Source: Lentinula raphanica
Taxonomy: Eukaryota > Basidiomycota > Agaricomycetes > Agaricales > Omphalotaceae
Length of the DNA stretch: 64,000 nt
Assembly (NCBI GenBank): GCA_027919835.1
Contig: JANVFP010000008.1
Span: 620,001 to 684,000 of the forward strand
Reading direction: 5' to 3'
The notes under the pieces were generated by a model, which was not told where the DNA came from, did not search any database, and was given only the letters and a program-made list of their open reading frames with translations. Position 1 is the stretch's first letter; every line of letters begins with the position of its first letter. The position numbers and the translations under genes were made by a program. This document shows positions 32,102-45,582 of this stretch, in pieces.

Positions 32102-35100
32102 ATGCTCAACGCTTTATTGCTCACTGCTTGCATATGCATAACATTGGCATCTTTCCTCTACTTATTCTACTTCAACCGATTAATTGCCTGGTTCATTGGG
32201 CTCGTAATTCGTCTCGTGTATTGGAACAACGGAGCATCTAGTATATGGCTTGAATTTGGTGTGTCTTCGTGAAGAACTCATCCTGGTATCGTGCTGACTC
32301 TTCAAACTCAGGATCTGTTCATTTCTCCATCCTCAGCGGAAGGATACTCTTCAAGAATGTACGCTACCATTCGAGTAATCAAACTGCCAAGATTGTCAAA
32401 GCTCAAATCGCATGGCGATATTGGATACGCCGTCCAACTACTGAGGATGAGATTGGTCTTTCTCTAGGAGGAGAAACGTGTACGCTCCTTGAATTCCACG
32501 AGCACGCGTCGTATACTCAGATTTCCAATATACAGCTTCCTCTAGAGACGACTCCTGTCGAATTCAAATCACCCTACATGGTTTCGAGTGGTTCTTGTAC
32601 AACAGAACTGCTGCATATGACACCATAATGGCACAAATGCATGACCGACAACCCAAGAGTACTGAAAGACGTGCTTCATTACAGAAGTCTTCGGGTAAAT
32701 TCTATCTGAGGATCCCAGTGAAGACTGAGTACTGAATCATCACATCTGTAGGCTTCAATACTCCTCTCGCCAGCGCATCATTCGTGCCGAGCTCCCTACG
32801 TACTCGCACACCCGCTTTCCTCACCAATCTAATCACATGGGTCCGAGAACAACTTCCAAACCTTGACCCCAAGGATCTGCTACCACTCGGATTGCATGTC
32901 GCTAAAGGTGCTATCATTTGTGGAAATCCATCCACACCCAATTTGCTTGTTGCCGAGTTTCAGCGTGCGGAAGGGACTTTCGGAATTGTTCCTGTGTGTA
33001 TATAATTTCGATTGTCGTTTATGTGCTTGTAACTAACGCGTAGTTGTAGTCCAGGTCTAGATACGACCTCTACAAACAGATGCTTACTTTGAAATTCAAA
33101 CAAGCGTTGGTCCAATATGTCGAAAATGAATATTACCGTGACTCCATGGCCTCTACAGGAGAAACCATTGAGGATCAATTAAGCAGGTGGGCTCTTTGAT
33201 ATCGTTTGCCTCATCTGCGTCTGATGAGTCTTCAAAGTTCCAAGTCCAGGAGTTCGTTTTCTAGTGCTTCCTTCCAGAGCTTCATCAAGATGTGGGACAG
33301 TCTCAAATTATATGCTCCTGTTCTGAAGTATCTGTCCGCCCATCCAAATCATCCTATTCATCCTATGTGGAACCGAAGAAGAGGCAATAAGAAAAGTTTA
33401 GATGAGGATACCCCTGTAGGGATAGACTTTTCCAAGTTCGAGTACGCCATAGAACGAAGGATCCTCGAAACTCCACTGCTGGAATTGTGTTACTATGCGG
33501 ATGTCGTTGGCCTTGTTCCTCAGTTCCCGATTTCCGAAACTTCGATCGATACTTTCAATGTTGGTAATGGAGATGTCGGGCCAGAGTGGGGAGTTGATAT
33601 TGCTGTACATGATGGAACGCTGCGGTATGGTCCTTGGGCAGACAGGCAACGGTATGTACTTTTCGCTTGTCGTGCAGTCTTTTCCTACGATCTCAATTTA
33701 TATTCCTGCAGGGGAGAACTACAGAGAGCTTTCTTTCCTCCGATATACAGTGACTCTCGAGAGCATCAACGTCTACAGCCCGGCGATTCGCGCGTTTGGC
33801 CTGCTATGCGTATATTCGTAGAGTTGCGTGGAGAAACGGCTTTGCATATTCCTCTTCGCGAAGCCTCGAAGGTACTCATTATTTGTTTCCCCCATTGCTG
33901 CCTTTTTCTGTTTCCTTACTTGTCTTCGGCTAGAATTGGCAATGGGATGGACTATCAGAAGGGATTGAACGACCTAGAAAGCGAGAACCTGCGTATCTAC
34001 ACCTCACTGCTGGTGACCGGTCATCTATAAGCTACCTCATGCCCATGATTGCCAGTAGTCAAGGTTATGAACCTATACTCGAAGTTCATCTCGATACCGT
34101 GGCTGTCACTTCGAGCTTGAATGATATTCGACTGGTTGCTGCCGAATCCTGTCGCGTGAGGCATTTGATTTCCTGATACATTTTCCTGTTAACCACCAAA
34201 ACAATAGGTCCACGGCGAGTTACCGTCACCACTGAGATGGAACGCCCAACGCACTTGGAGCATTGGTGTGACCTTTCGACGGCCTGTCCTATACCTAATT
34301 CGCGATCACATCAATATGTTCACTGATCTTGGGAAAGACTGGGCTTCAGGTGCTCCTCATGATTATCAACGATTTATCCCAATGATCTATCGAATTCAGC
34401 TGGATATGCACTACTACGAGCTGAACCTTTATGCAAATGATCACAATATCATTGACAAGCCACTTGTCGAAGACGAAAACGGTAAGCTCATCACTCTTTC
34501 CCGCGACAACTACTATTCATGCCAACCAGCGATTTTCACTCTTAGTGGTGCGAAATTTGCGTTCGAAACTACCGTTCCTTCAAATGTTTATCGACCGGAG
34601 TCCACGACGGTCCCATTCTCTATCGATGTTCCCGATGTTTGCTTGAAGCTCTCTCTTCCTCGCTGGAACACGAACGCATTACACGCACCTAAAGGAGGCA
34701 ATACTCTGGCCAGAGTAGGATCTTTCCAGATGGATGGCTCATACATGTATTTTGCCGAGTTCCACGAAGATCACGTCGAGCAACTTGTCTTGACAATGAG
34801 AGTGCGTTCATTTCCCTTGATGAGCTTGAGGTATCCTCTTTGTAACTAAATGCCACTTTAGGTGCATGCTATCACCTTCAAAAGTTTAGGATGGTCCATT
34901 CGATACTTCATGTTACTTCGCGATAACTATTTGGGTTCCTTCACACATTTCTCCACACTGTATGAATATCTGCATAAGCAGAAGAAAGGCGTATCGCTGT
35001 CTGATCCTGTGGTTCAAAAATATCGTCCTCGAACGGCACGTAACTCTTCCACGCCGTGTTTTCCTCTCGTTAACTTGATTTGCCGTGTAGAACAATATGA

Positions 35101-38100
35101 TGCAGGTTGAGTTGGGCATTGTTCTATTGGACGGACTCATGATCCTACCTGTGGGGCTTCCGGGGTATGAGAATGGCGTGGACCTGTTGGATGCTCCCAA
35201 AGGTAGTATCGGACGCTGTCTGGTTATGTCGATTCCGGAACTTGACTTGCATTTACGTCTGCATGACTTGTATATGGGTGAGTCAGTATTGGATGATGAC
35301 CAAGTCGTAGAGTTAACTATCTGTCCCAGAAATGACACTCAATGTGGGTACGATTGGCAGCAACATTGAGGAGCACTTTCCGGAAAATCTTATCTGTCCT
35401 GATTTCAAATCTAAGCGCCCACGCGATGCTCTGATTATCGACGGTACTGAGTTAGAACAAGTCTTGCTGATATTATACTCATGCTAATGCTCACAGGCCT
35501 CGATATCACTGCCAACAGATTATTCGGGCCAGTACCTCGTACTCTCACTTACGTCTGCATATGGGAGATCCACCTGGGTGGCGTCAAAGCCGCCTTCTCG
35601 GCTTATGAGGCAGCTATATTGCAAGCTGCTGTAAGATCTTTCGGTCTAAATTTCACGGACCCTCTCAATGCGCCTGCGGACCGATACCAGACTGGGGTGT
35701 ATCCAGATTGTACGTCCGGTTTGTTTGGTGTTGATATCGCAGCTTACCTTTTAGTAATGATTTTTCAAACCAGTGACATTTGTAAAAGTAGTGATAGATT
35801 CAATCGAAATTCTCTGGAAGGCAGGACGCGCAGCGGTGCTGATTTCGGTGAACAGAGGTTTGAAGATCGACCACAATGATCTAGGCAGTACTTTTCATCG
35901 CAAACTAACCAGCATACGGCTCCCTCACTTCTCCATCAAAACTTTGCTCAACTTCAATGAATCAGATACTTGGCTAGAAGCCGCCGAAATTGTCACGGAT
36001 GCCTTTCTTGATATATACTCTTCTCCCCCTGGATGGCATGAGATGAGTGCAGCTCAGGCTGAGTTTGTGTGGGAGCAGGATCAACCCACAGGCAGAGTTG
36101 TCCGATTGATCAACGCTATGAAAACTGACAAACGAGGATCAAGTGAGTTTCTTGACCATACGTAGTTGACTCTGGACCGGGATATCTCACCTTTTGCTGA
36201 TACCTCGACATTCTGACGTAGGAAACGCCGCACATGTTAAGAACGTCTACATGCCGCAGCCCACAATTTTGCGTCACAAAGCTTATCTACGCCGACGATA
36301 TCGACCACATCAACGAGATGATAGCAGGCCATTGGATGATGACGCAGCTCAGTCATCCGAGTCAGAAGCAGAGATCCCCAACGATCTTGCAAAATTTGCG
36401 CGTGATGCACGGTCGTTGTATGCGTTAACTGTATGACCTCCTATGGACTGATGTACTAACGAGCTCCTTGAAGGCTTGCCTCCGATATACCAAATGCTCA
36501 AGACGATGGAAGCCCCAGTATTGGAGATGAATCCGATAATGAAGATCTCACAGATCGTTCTGATAGCGACTGGTCGGATTCTGGTAAGGTTGACTTGGAT
36601 CACAATCCTCCTCGTGCCTAGTGCTAAGTTTACCTAGATACTGAACTTGGTCCTGATGCTCTCAAGGTCAGGCAGTATATTCGCCTTGTAAGGCACTACA
36701 ATTTGTCCCATAGTGATAACCCATCTCTTTGGGAAGGAACACCCGTCGTAACAATCAGAGTGAATGGTATTTTCATTGATATGAAATGAAGTATTCTCAA
36801 TCTTGCTATTCAGGAAAGCCAATTTACGCTTGCAAGAAATAGCCCTAACGCTCCTGTTTCGGATCGGAACACCTACGATTTCGAGGCTCCTGACAATTCC
36901 AAAAACACTGTGACATTGCGACTTTCACAATCTCGCGGCGCTGACATCAACCTAACACCACTGATTATTGAGGTTCTAGAGGATTTACAATCCGACCTTG
37001 AGTCCATGGTAAGTCTGCTCGAGGTCTACCGTCAGTCCGTGTCTTATCCGCCTCTGTAGCATTTCAGTGCGGAATACTTTGTCGACAGATGGCTGTCTTC
37101 TTATATTGGCGATTTTCCAAAACACACTAAGCCTCAGGTCTCTACTTGTATGGTTCTGGATATCCGTTTCAAGACGATCACTTTGCAAGCCTTCCACCAG
37201 CTTGATGTTATTGCGAATGGTCCTGATGGAAAAAGCGACGTTGGCGGCAGTGTCGCCTATCTGACCTGCGCTCTCTCCGATATCCAGATATCCGGTAAAA
37301 CATCCCCTGAAATGCGCAGTGTCGCCATCCAATTCGCTCGCACTGCTCTTGAATTGACTGTCATTCACGGTGATGGTCGTGTTGCCGTGAAGAGACCAGC
37401 CCTTTCTTTGTTCGTCATCGGCTTTAGGTCTACATTGTGGAAAGACGACAACGAACTCACTTGTGCACGGCTGACAGCAGAAATCACACAATCTCTCCCC
37501 ATTTTGGGTCTATCTATCGCCAATGCAGTTGAAGGACATTTACCCCGACTTGTTGGACTCAGGAAGAGAATGAAAAATTCTTCTAGTAACGTCGTTCAAG
37601 CCACCATTTACGATATCCTCTGCTCCTCAAGTAGTGATTCCATCGTCGATCCTTTGTCTACAATCCAGCCTTCGTTTCTGATTCAAGTCGGTCTGCCGCA
37701 GATGCTACGCGCCGATCCTGCATTTCGTTTCCTCTTTCACTTACGTGATTGCCTTTGGCGCCTACGAGAACGTGACCCCTCCTGGGTCGCGGGCCACGAC
37801 TTCCCAACAGATAATATCCTCCCTCTATTGAGAGAACGTCTTCTAGCATTGGACCCCGATGCATACCATGCCTCACGATTAGAATCACTTCATCCATTAC
37901 TCCCCATCGTCAAACCCACAACGAATCGGCGCAATGATGAAACCCACTTTCCGTACTTCTATGGGTCGATAGGATTCGATACAATCGAATTCAGAATCGT
38001 TGATTCCGAAAATCGTGCGCCTTGTCAAATATCTCTCTCTGAGGTGTTTGTTGGCCTCCGGTTCAGATGCCACCAACTTGTGGATGACAGAGACGACATT

Positions 38101-41100
38101 CGTCGACTGGCAGCTTCGCAAACGTCTCTACGCTCCAAGTTACCAGACCCAGTTCAGAGAGCATCTCTTTCTGTGACCTTGGGCGACGTTGAAGTGACAG
38201 TCTACCCGTATCTCATCGATTTCATTCAAGGACTCATCAGATCCCAGAAGCTATACGGAGCTTCGAATTCGGTCCAAAAGGATAAGAGAACACGGTTTGC
38301 AAAGTTCAGTATGTTACATATCCAGCTCGTTGTTACTCTCAAAGGAGTTCGACTACGGGCTTCAGCAGAGAAGTTGACGTTCGAATTCGGCATTCTGGGT
38401 TTAAATCATGCATCAACGATATTCGTTGATCGCCACTCAAAAAGGCAACTGATGAATCATTCCATGGCATTCTCAGAGATGTTCGTCAAGGCTCGGGCGA
38501 CCTCTGAGCCTTACGAACATGGTGTTCTTGCCTCCGTGACGATTGCCGATTCTATGGTCAGTTCGGTGGTACGTAATGAAACCTTGGAGCAGACTGTCAA
38601 GCTGGTATTCAACTTGAAGGCGCTTCGTTTCGCTGTCCCGCGTAGTGCTCTACGTCTTTACCACTTCATCGATCGATGGAGGGTCGATTTTCTCCTTGGA
38701 ATTCAAAATACGGTACAAGCTCTCATATCAGAGATCAAGAAACCGTCCGGGAGAAATATTCGTCTTCCCCGAACGCAAACGACTTTCCCAAAATCTTCAA
38801 CTTTCCAACTCGATGGTCAAATCTCATGCGCTGGTATGTATCTGCGTGTCATGCACGATACCTGGGTCTCTTGGGAAGCGAACAATACAGGCCTCTTCCT
38901 TGAATCAATCGACAAGGCTCGGCAGAAATCGCATGAAATTGGGTTACAACTATCTTCTCAGTTGTTCGAGGTTCAGACCGAATCCTCGGAGCAAGCCAAT
39001 CAAACTCGCGTAAAATTCGAGTTTCCGCCTACCCTTCTCTCCGGCCATATCGATCAGTCATCTACTCGTATAACCGCTTTCATTCACTTTCTAGAGCTCA
39101 AAGTGAAACCATCGCATTGGGACACTTTGTTAGCCGTGCAACAAAAGTTTGGCCAAGATTTCAATGATTTACTAGCCGTGGTACAGCAGACTCGCTCCAG
39201 GAAGTCTCCGACTTCACTTTCGGAAACCAAAAATATCACTACCACTGCACCAGTGAACCTCTCAGTCTTTGTGCAGTTGGAAGGATTTCGCATCGGGCTC
39301 GAAGGGAATACATCTATGCTATATCTCGAATGTCCCGGTATACGTGCCAAGTCCGAAAGTATTCCTGAAAAGTTTTGGTCAATCGTTGTCACGGACTTGA
39401 CCCTGTCTGTTGCACCTCGTTCAAGCATGAAAGCCCTGTCATCCGAATTCAATAGACACCAACGCAGTGCATTTGTCATCATTGACTTCAAAGTTCAATC
39501 GAAAAGCCATGACTCTAGAAGTGAAGTCCTAGAAGTTGGTGTTACAAAAATCCATGCTGTAATGCAACCCAGTTCCATTGGAGAGGTCGCCGATTTCATT
39601 GACGAACTTCAGGTAAATCATATCTCTTGCATTATCTTCATCAACTGACAGGATGATTCGCGCAGGAGGAGATGGTTGACCATCAACAACGGCGAACTCA
39701 GGAATTGAACGCGTTTAAACAGAAGACCCAACGTCTCATCAAAACATTCGAATACAAGGAACAAGAGCCTACGCTTTCTCAAAAGATGTCATGGCTTGAT
39801 ACCTATATCATCCAGTTCTCGTTGAGTAACATAGGGGTCGCCTTTCCGCTGGTTCATGATCATGATATGGATATGTCCCCGCCAGGAAGTCGTGAGATCA
39901 GTATGGTACGGGCGTTCTTGTTTTCTATAAAGTCTGTGAAGTTTGGAACACAGCACGGTGAAACTGGTGAAGCAAGCATGGAGCGCTTATCTTTCCAATT
40001 TGTCCCTCGGTGCGTCCATATCATATCTGCAATGTATCTTACAATGGTCCTAATACGAGTCACAGTTTCAGACAATCTGTTTCGAGTGATTTTTCGGGTG
40101 ATGCTCATGATACGCGGAATCGACTAGTCTATCCCACAATGACAGCTCAAGTCAAGTTAACCAGATCTTCGCTGTCTTCCCAGATACATATCACCGCTAC
40201 AGTCAGCGGTTTCGTGTTGGATTTGGATTCTACAATTCCAAATTATGTGTTTTCGTTGCTCGATGTGTATCGCCACGGCAAAGAGCGTGTCCAAAAGTTG
40301 AATGTGAACCTTCCTCGAGGGGGTTCAAGCGTAGCTAGTGCACCCCCGCCCAGCAGGCAATCAAGTCACTCTACGACCACTCCCGATATATTCGCGTCCC
40401 TCACCTTCCAAAGTGGAAAAGTGTGTATGTACAGCACGGATGCTTCTAAATCCTCCCGAATCAGAGCCTACAGTGGTACATGGGACCGTCCAGAGTTATC
40501 CATTGGCGATGTTGGAGCCGAAGTGTTCAACCTTCCTGTTGTATCTGTCTGGGCAGAATATCGAGCTACACCTCCTCTCGATGGGCACCCAGTCGTGGAA
40601 CTACCAGTCCTGATCTTCAAAAGCACAGTTCATTCCAGTCATAACACACTTCGCCCCATGCTGCTACCATTTGTCACTGAAGTGGTCACTCTCGTTGAAG
40701 CTAGACTTCGTAACTCAACTAGAACGGATCCGCGCGCGTCAGCAGCTGAGCCTGCGATCGACACCATTCCTGCTCCTGCTTCTATCGCGCCCTCTACCCT
40801 TCGTATCAGTTTCAGTCTGCGCATAGATCAATCAAGATTGGAATTGACCTGCTTACCGGACGTCAATGTTGCTGCCGCTCTCAACTGGGATAGTGGTGGG
40901 TTCATGGTGAACATTCTGCCTGGATCTCGGGACGTCAGCTTCACGGGAACTGTTGGTGGCTTGACCATTGGGCTAAAGCATGGTTTTCTCAGTGAAGATT
41001 GTCTCAAACTAGATGCTCGTAATCTAGCCTTCTCTATGGCCTTGGGAAAGCCATTTATCCAGGACAGACCGGCGCTTACGTCCATTTCTTTGGTTGTTGA

Positions 41101-42984
41101 CACAGAATTTCTAGGAGCCGTTCGTTTCTCTCGACTACAAGACATCCTCTGCTTCAAAGCTGTTTGGCTTGACCAAATACCTGTTTTCCATTCACACGAC
41201 GATGATGCGGACGAGAGAACCAAAGCTACTCAGACTCAGACTGTCTCATCTAACACCAAACCGGAATTCATCACTGCTGTCGTCGTTCGTATCCGTCGAA
41301 TCAAGCTAGACATCGACCTCGGTCAATCAATAAGCGCGGTCACTTTGCATCTCGCGAATTCCAACCTACGTACAAAAATCACCCCATCTTTCAACGAGTT
41401 ATCCATCCGTGTCGGCCATCTAGCAGTAGCCGCGAAAGGCAATGTTGCTGGCTATGCTGATGTGCCTAACTTTGCCTTTCAAACAATACGGCGGATCGGA
41501 AAACCTGCAGAGGACGGCACTCAGGATACCATGCTGGAACTACGCATGATGAGTGGACCATTGATTGTCATGCTTGAGTCCGAATATCAGAAATTGCTGC
41601 ATTATCGGTAAGTGCGAACGATTATCCAAGCTCAACTCGTGCATTGATATCATGATCAAGAGCCGAGCCTTTGAAAGTTGACATTGTGGATGACTGGTCC
41701 GCCTTGAACTCCAGTCAAAGTGATCGCCCCCTACGTCTCTCGTTCACCGTTCAAAGCACGGAAATCGTAGCAATCGCTACTGTTGGAACAATTCCCAAAC
41801 TCCTCACATACGCAAACAAGTTTAAGGCGAACCTCGAAACTCAGAAAGAGGGAGCGAGCAGAGAATCCAACACTTTCCGAATATCCCGAGCTCCTAAACC
41901 CGATAATCCTCTCTCGGCGGTAGCCGAGGCCATGATATCTTCAGCTCGAACACGTTTCAAGGAAGTAGATGCGATACTATCCTATAACATCCTCCAGCAT
42001 ATGAGTTTGCGCTTGGACCTCTTGCGCCTGGTTGTTTTTCCCCGTACAATGGGAGATGCAGAAGTCGCGCAATTTGTTGGTCAAGATGTCCGTGGAAGAC
42101 TCGATCGTTTGATTGAATCTTCAAGCGTCTCGAGCAAGAGGGATATCCGTCTCTCGTTCTCTTCCATGAAGATATCCAGGTTTACCCAACTCGGACATGC
42201 AATTATTCCACCCATTACCGAAACTTCAGATGGAAGGCAGTGGCTCGAAGAGCTATTGAAGGACGCCAATAATGCAGATATCGTCGGTTTGCCGGCCATG
42301 ATTATGCATATGGATAGCGAAGAAACCTTTATAGGTGCCCAGAAAACACTCAAATACAATTTCGACAGCCAGTTCGTTCGACTCCAGGGTGTATTACACA
42401 GTGAAGATATTTACATCACGCTCAACGTCAGCTTATATGCTTGGTTGACCGTTTTGCGCAAAACCTTGAGCCGGGAGATGGAGCAAGTTCAGACTGCTGC
42501 CGATTGGAGGTCGTTTGCAGCTAACCCTCTGCAAGCTCGGAAGAAAATTCCAGAGCCTCTTAATTTGGCTGACGCCCCACGATCAGCGACTGTACCCCCG
42601 CCTACAAACCCGTTTTCACCTCTTTCTCCTAAATCTGCCTCAGCGATGATCACAACATTTGGAAGCTCTCCTGATATGCCAGTCATCGCACCACCACCAT
42701 CACTACAAGATGTCAACGTACCTTCACCAACGGACGACGAGGGTGAGGTCAAGGCTCTCATATACCAGCCAGGACATCGTCACATCGAACGCCTGACGAT
42801 GCGGCAGCTAGGTGAAGCGACTCCAGATGTCATGCATCCTTTCTTCATGAAAAAAGCTGGATTCAGTCTGGAAGACTCACTTCCGCAGTACGTCCACGAA
42901 TACGCCACGGCACCGCTGGAAGAAATTATGGAGGTCTTATTGAGGCTGTATAGCAGACAATTGTTAGCAGCCACTACTGTATGA
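32102..42984 (+). CDS. CSF1: Csf1, bridge-like lipid transfer protein (BLTP1/Tweek family)
   Basis: Csf1 is a very large rod of repeating beta-groove modules, anchored in the ER by an N-terminal helix, that carries phospholipids between membranes at contact sites. Exons: 32102..32258, 32312..32477, 32546..32694, 32752..32993, 33050..33186, 33238..33651, 33712..33871, 33934..34155, 34208..34801, 34862..35035, 35091..35277, 35330..35443, 35497..35709, 35774..36142, 36222..36423, 36474..36583, 36638..36759, 36814..37008, 37060..39612, 39666..40009, 40066..41607, 41661..42984. All 22 are in phase, giving 3229 aa (yeast 2958). The N-terminal membrane helix (residues 3-40) leads into the conserved VHFSILSGRILFKNVRYHSS; then come CRIQITLHGFEWFLYNRTAA, WGVDIAVHDGTLRYGPWADR, YLIRDHINMFTDLGKDW and FSAEYFVDRWLSSYIGDFPK. 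The intron 35036..35090 begins GC and ends AG. GT alternatives break the frame before MMQVELGIVLLDG. Most exons are in the 5' third; the 3' part has exons of 1.3-2.6 kb. The gene overlaps no other and converges on YIP1 with 79 bases between stops. Confidence 0.93.
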
Positions 42985-43063
42985 TAGATGTTTTAATGGT
43001 CATAATACTGTACATAAGTAGTTTGCTCTAATCGTAAAGGTAAATGGAAACACGAATAGCTAA

Positions 43064-44007
43064 TTATTTTCCACTAAAAACACTCATGAGAGCAAAACAT
43101 CCATACAGTAGCCCGACAGGATAAGCTACCAGAAGCCGTTGGTCTGACATTCTGAGTACGGCTACGAATATTCCTGAGGCAGAGTATGTGCACCATATGA
43201 TGGACACCAGCGACAGTATATAGCCAAACAAGCCACTGGAAGTTGAGACGTGTCAGTATGTATACGAAGATCGACGCATTGAACACGCCACGTACTCCAG
43301 AGTCATTGCCACGCTGATTCCACCGACACCGACCATTGGTAGTAGACAGTAGCCCAGCACTGAGGTAACACGGTAGGCATCAATAGCCTTCTCAGCCATG
43401 AGGTTTAAGAGGGTATATATTGAGATGGATCCAAAGAGACCGACTCCGTAGATGTATCCGAAATTTGGTTTTCCGGACTGAACGCAAATTCAGAGTTTGT
43501 ACCTCAATTTCTAGAGAGGTACTCACAAAGAGAAGAAATATTCCAAAGCAAAAGACGAAGATGATGGGTCCGGCCAGATCAGCATCGTCCATGATATGTT
43601 CGTCCACCTGACTGAAAGGATTGAGGACAGTCAGTGTTTTTGCGCGTATATGTGAGAAGTTGATTCCAAGCTCTGATACATGGAGACCTGTGAGCCCAGT
43701 ATAACATAGAAGTTCGGAAAAACATACCCTCTAACAGCGGAGGTTCTCCTTCAAATCCACCCGTACCAAAAGCCGTCCACCATCCTCCTGCGGGTTGGAT
43801 ATTACCACCAAAAGAAGGATCTGCTTGTGATATATTCCCTTGAGCCCCTCCGCCTCCCATGTTCCCGTCCAGACTTGGTCGCGAGCCAGGATAAAAGTTA
43901 GGATCAGCCACGCCAGGAGAGTAGAATTGAAGAGGAGTGGCTTGATTTTGCTGAACATAGTACGAGTTTTGAGCAGAAGATGAGCTGTATGAGTTGTCTT
44001 GCCACAT
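43064..44007 (-). CDS. YIP1: Yip1 family Golgi/ER vesicle protein (YIPF5-like)
   Basis: Yip1 binds Rab GTPases (Ypt1, Ypt31) and Yif1 and is needed for ER-Golgi vesicle traffic. Exons in coding order: 44007..43728, 43672..43527, 43477..43296, 43235..43064 (259 aa). The first 100 residues are a Tyr/Gln/Gly/Ser-rich cytosolic segment (YYVQQNQATPLQFYSPG) typical of YIPF5. Then come ELGINFSHIRAKTLTVLNPF and the conserved DADLAGPIIFVFCFGIFLLF, then GKPNFGYIYGVGLFGSISIY, and three more helices with RVTSVLGYCLLPMVGVGGIS. The protein ends LMSVFSGK directly after the fifth helix, as in the family. The ATG at 44007 (MWQDNSYSS) is preferred over a longer upstream frame that begins without support. Only 157 bases separate it from the divergent NSA2 start. 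Confidence 0.92.
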
Positions 44008-44164
44008 CTTTGTTAATGTTCTAACGGAGGTGTTGGGAGATGGAAGAGCAGTACACTGTACAGAGTTCAGCGTGTCGCTGGCGCTAATTTGTGGCACGTG
44101 CTTTCGAATGAATGAATTCAAATTTCTCCAGCTATCGTTTTGGTGGACTTTCTTTTTCCTTGTC

Positions 44165-45222
44165 ATGGTCAGTGCTCTACATGCTTTAGATTGAACTCTG
44201 ACTAACCTACTTCATCCTACAGCCTCAGGTAATGATTCGTGCTATCAATACTGTGGAGACTGCTGAACTCAGGCCTCGCAGAATGAGTATATCGAGGAGC
44301 ACATCAAGCGCCATGGTCGCCGGTTAGATTATTTCGAACGAAAGTGCGTTATTCCTTACTATTTTCCACTAATACTCTCAACGATCCTCCTACATCCAAG
44401 GCGTAAACGAGAAGCTCGTGCGTCACACAAATCTTCCGCAACCGCTCAAAAAGCTTTCGGTATCAAAGCCAAACTCCTTCACGCTAAACGACATGCCGAA
44501 AAAGTTCAACTCAAGAAGACACTCAAAGCTCATGACGAACGTAACGTCAAACAAGCAGACTCTTCGACAGTCCCAGACGGTGCTCTACCCACATATCTGC
44601 TCGATCGGGAGGGCCAGAAGGATGCCAAGGCTCTTTCAAGTGCGATCAAGCAGAAACGAAAAGACAAGGCCGCGAAATATGCTGTGCCTTTGCCCAAAGT
44701 TAGAGGAATAGCTGAGGATGAGATGTTCAAGGTGATGAAAACAGGGAAGAGTAAAAGTAAATCGTGGAAGCGGATGGTTACGAAGGCTACATTTGTCGGA
44801 GAAGGCTTTACAAGGAAGCCGGTGAAGATGGAAAGATTCGTTCGACCGATGGCTCTTCGTTATAAGAAAGCCAACGTAACTCATCGTGAGTGTTCATTTT
44901 TTATCGAATTCGATTTCTTGTACTGATAGTAGTAACCTAGCCGACCTCAAAGCGACATTTCAGTTGCAAATTCTTGGTGTGAAGAAGAACCCGCAGTCAC
45001 CTATGTACACGCAGCTTGGTGTCATGACGAAGGGAACGGTGATAGAAGTCAACGTTTCTGAGCTTGGCATGGTCACCACCGGAGGGAAGGTTGTGTTTGG
45101 AAAGTACGCTCAGATAACGAATAACCCTGAAAACGATGGTTGTATCAATGCAGTTCTGCGTAAGTCTCGACTATTGCTTGTTAAACTTGTGTTCTCATCT
45201 TGCTTCTATTGCAGTCGTCTGA
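44165..45222 (+). CDS. NSA2: Ribosome biogenesis protein NSA2
   Basis: NSA2 is a nucleolar factor of pre-60S particles needed for 27S rRNA processing. Exons: 44165..44167, 44223..44228, 44282..44343, 44401..44885, 44941..45159, 45215..45222 (260 aa, the family length). The first exon is the bare ATG and the second is 6 nt (CCTCAG). Together with exon 3 they spell [19 protein letters not shown], the invariant NSA2 start (MPQNEYI). Downstream landmarks are [89 protein letters not shown] and the RPS8e-like end [20 protein letters not shown]. The last exon has 8 coding bases and finishes the canonical INAVLLV. Reading through either tiny exon would destroy the conserved ends, so the model is firm by homology logic. 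It is divergent from YIP1. Confidence 0.93.
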
Positions 45223-45582
45223 TGCTTTTTTGTATCCCGAGGCTTGTTCTACCATGTTTCCATGAATACCCCTTTCCAGAATCTCTATCCGCCAGTGAAC
45301 GCTATGATGACCGCTAGATAGTTATAGCAAGATCTCAAGAGCCTTCTCCGGATATTTGAGGTGGTTTTCAGCCTGCTATGGTAACCTATTCGCGCACTCA
45401 TGCGAAAACTCGTGTCGCTGCAACCGGTGTTATGTATTTACATAGAAGGGATACAATTACAAAGTACATAGTGACACTCTGGATTAGGTCGAGGAACATA
45501 GATAACTATGGGCTACAGATACAACATGTGGTGTAGAGAAGTTCTAGGAACGAGATTTTTGAAATCTGAACGAGTGTCGATA
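45223..45582. other. Convergent 3' flanks of NSA2 and the Zn2Cys6 factor
   Basis: About 360 bases between two stops, AT-rich, with no open frame of interest. It should hold both 3' UTRs and polyadenylation sites, but no sharp signal was identified. Confidence 0.45.
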
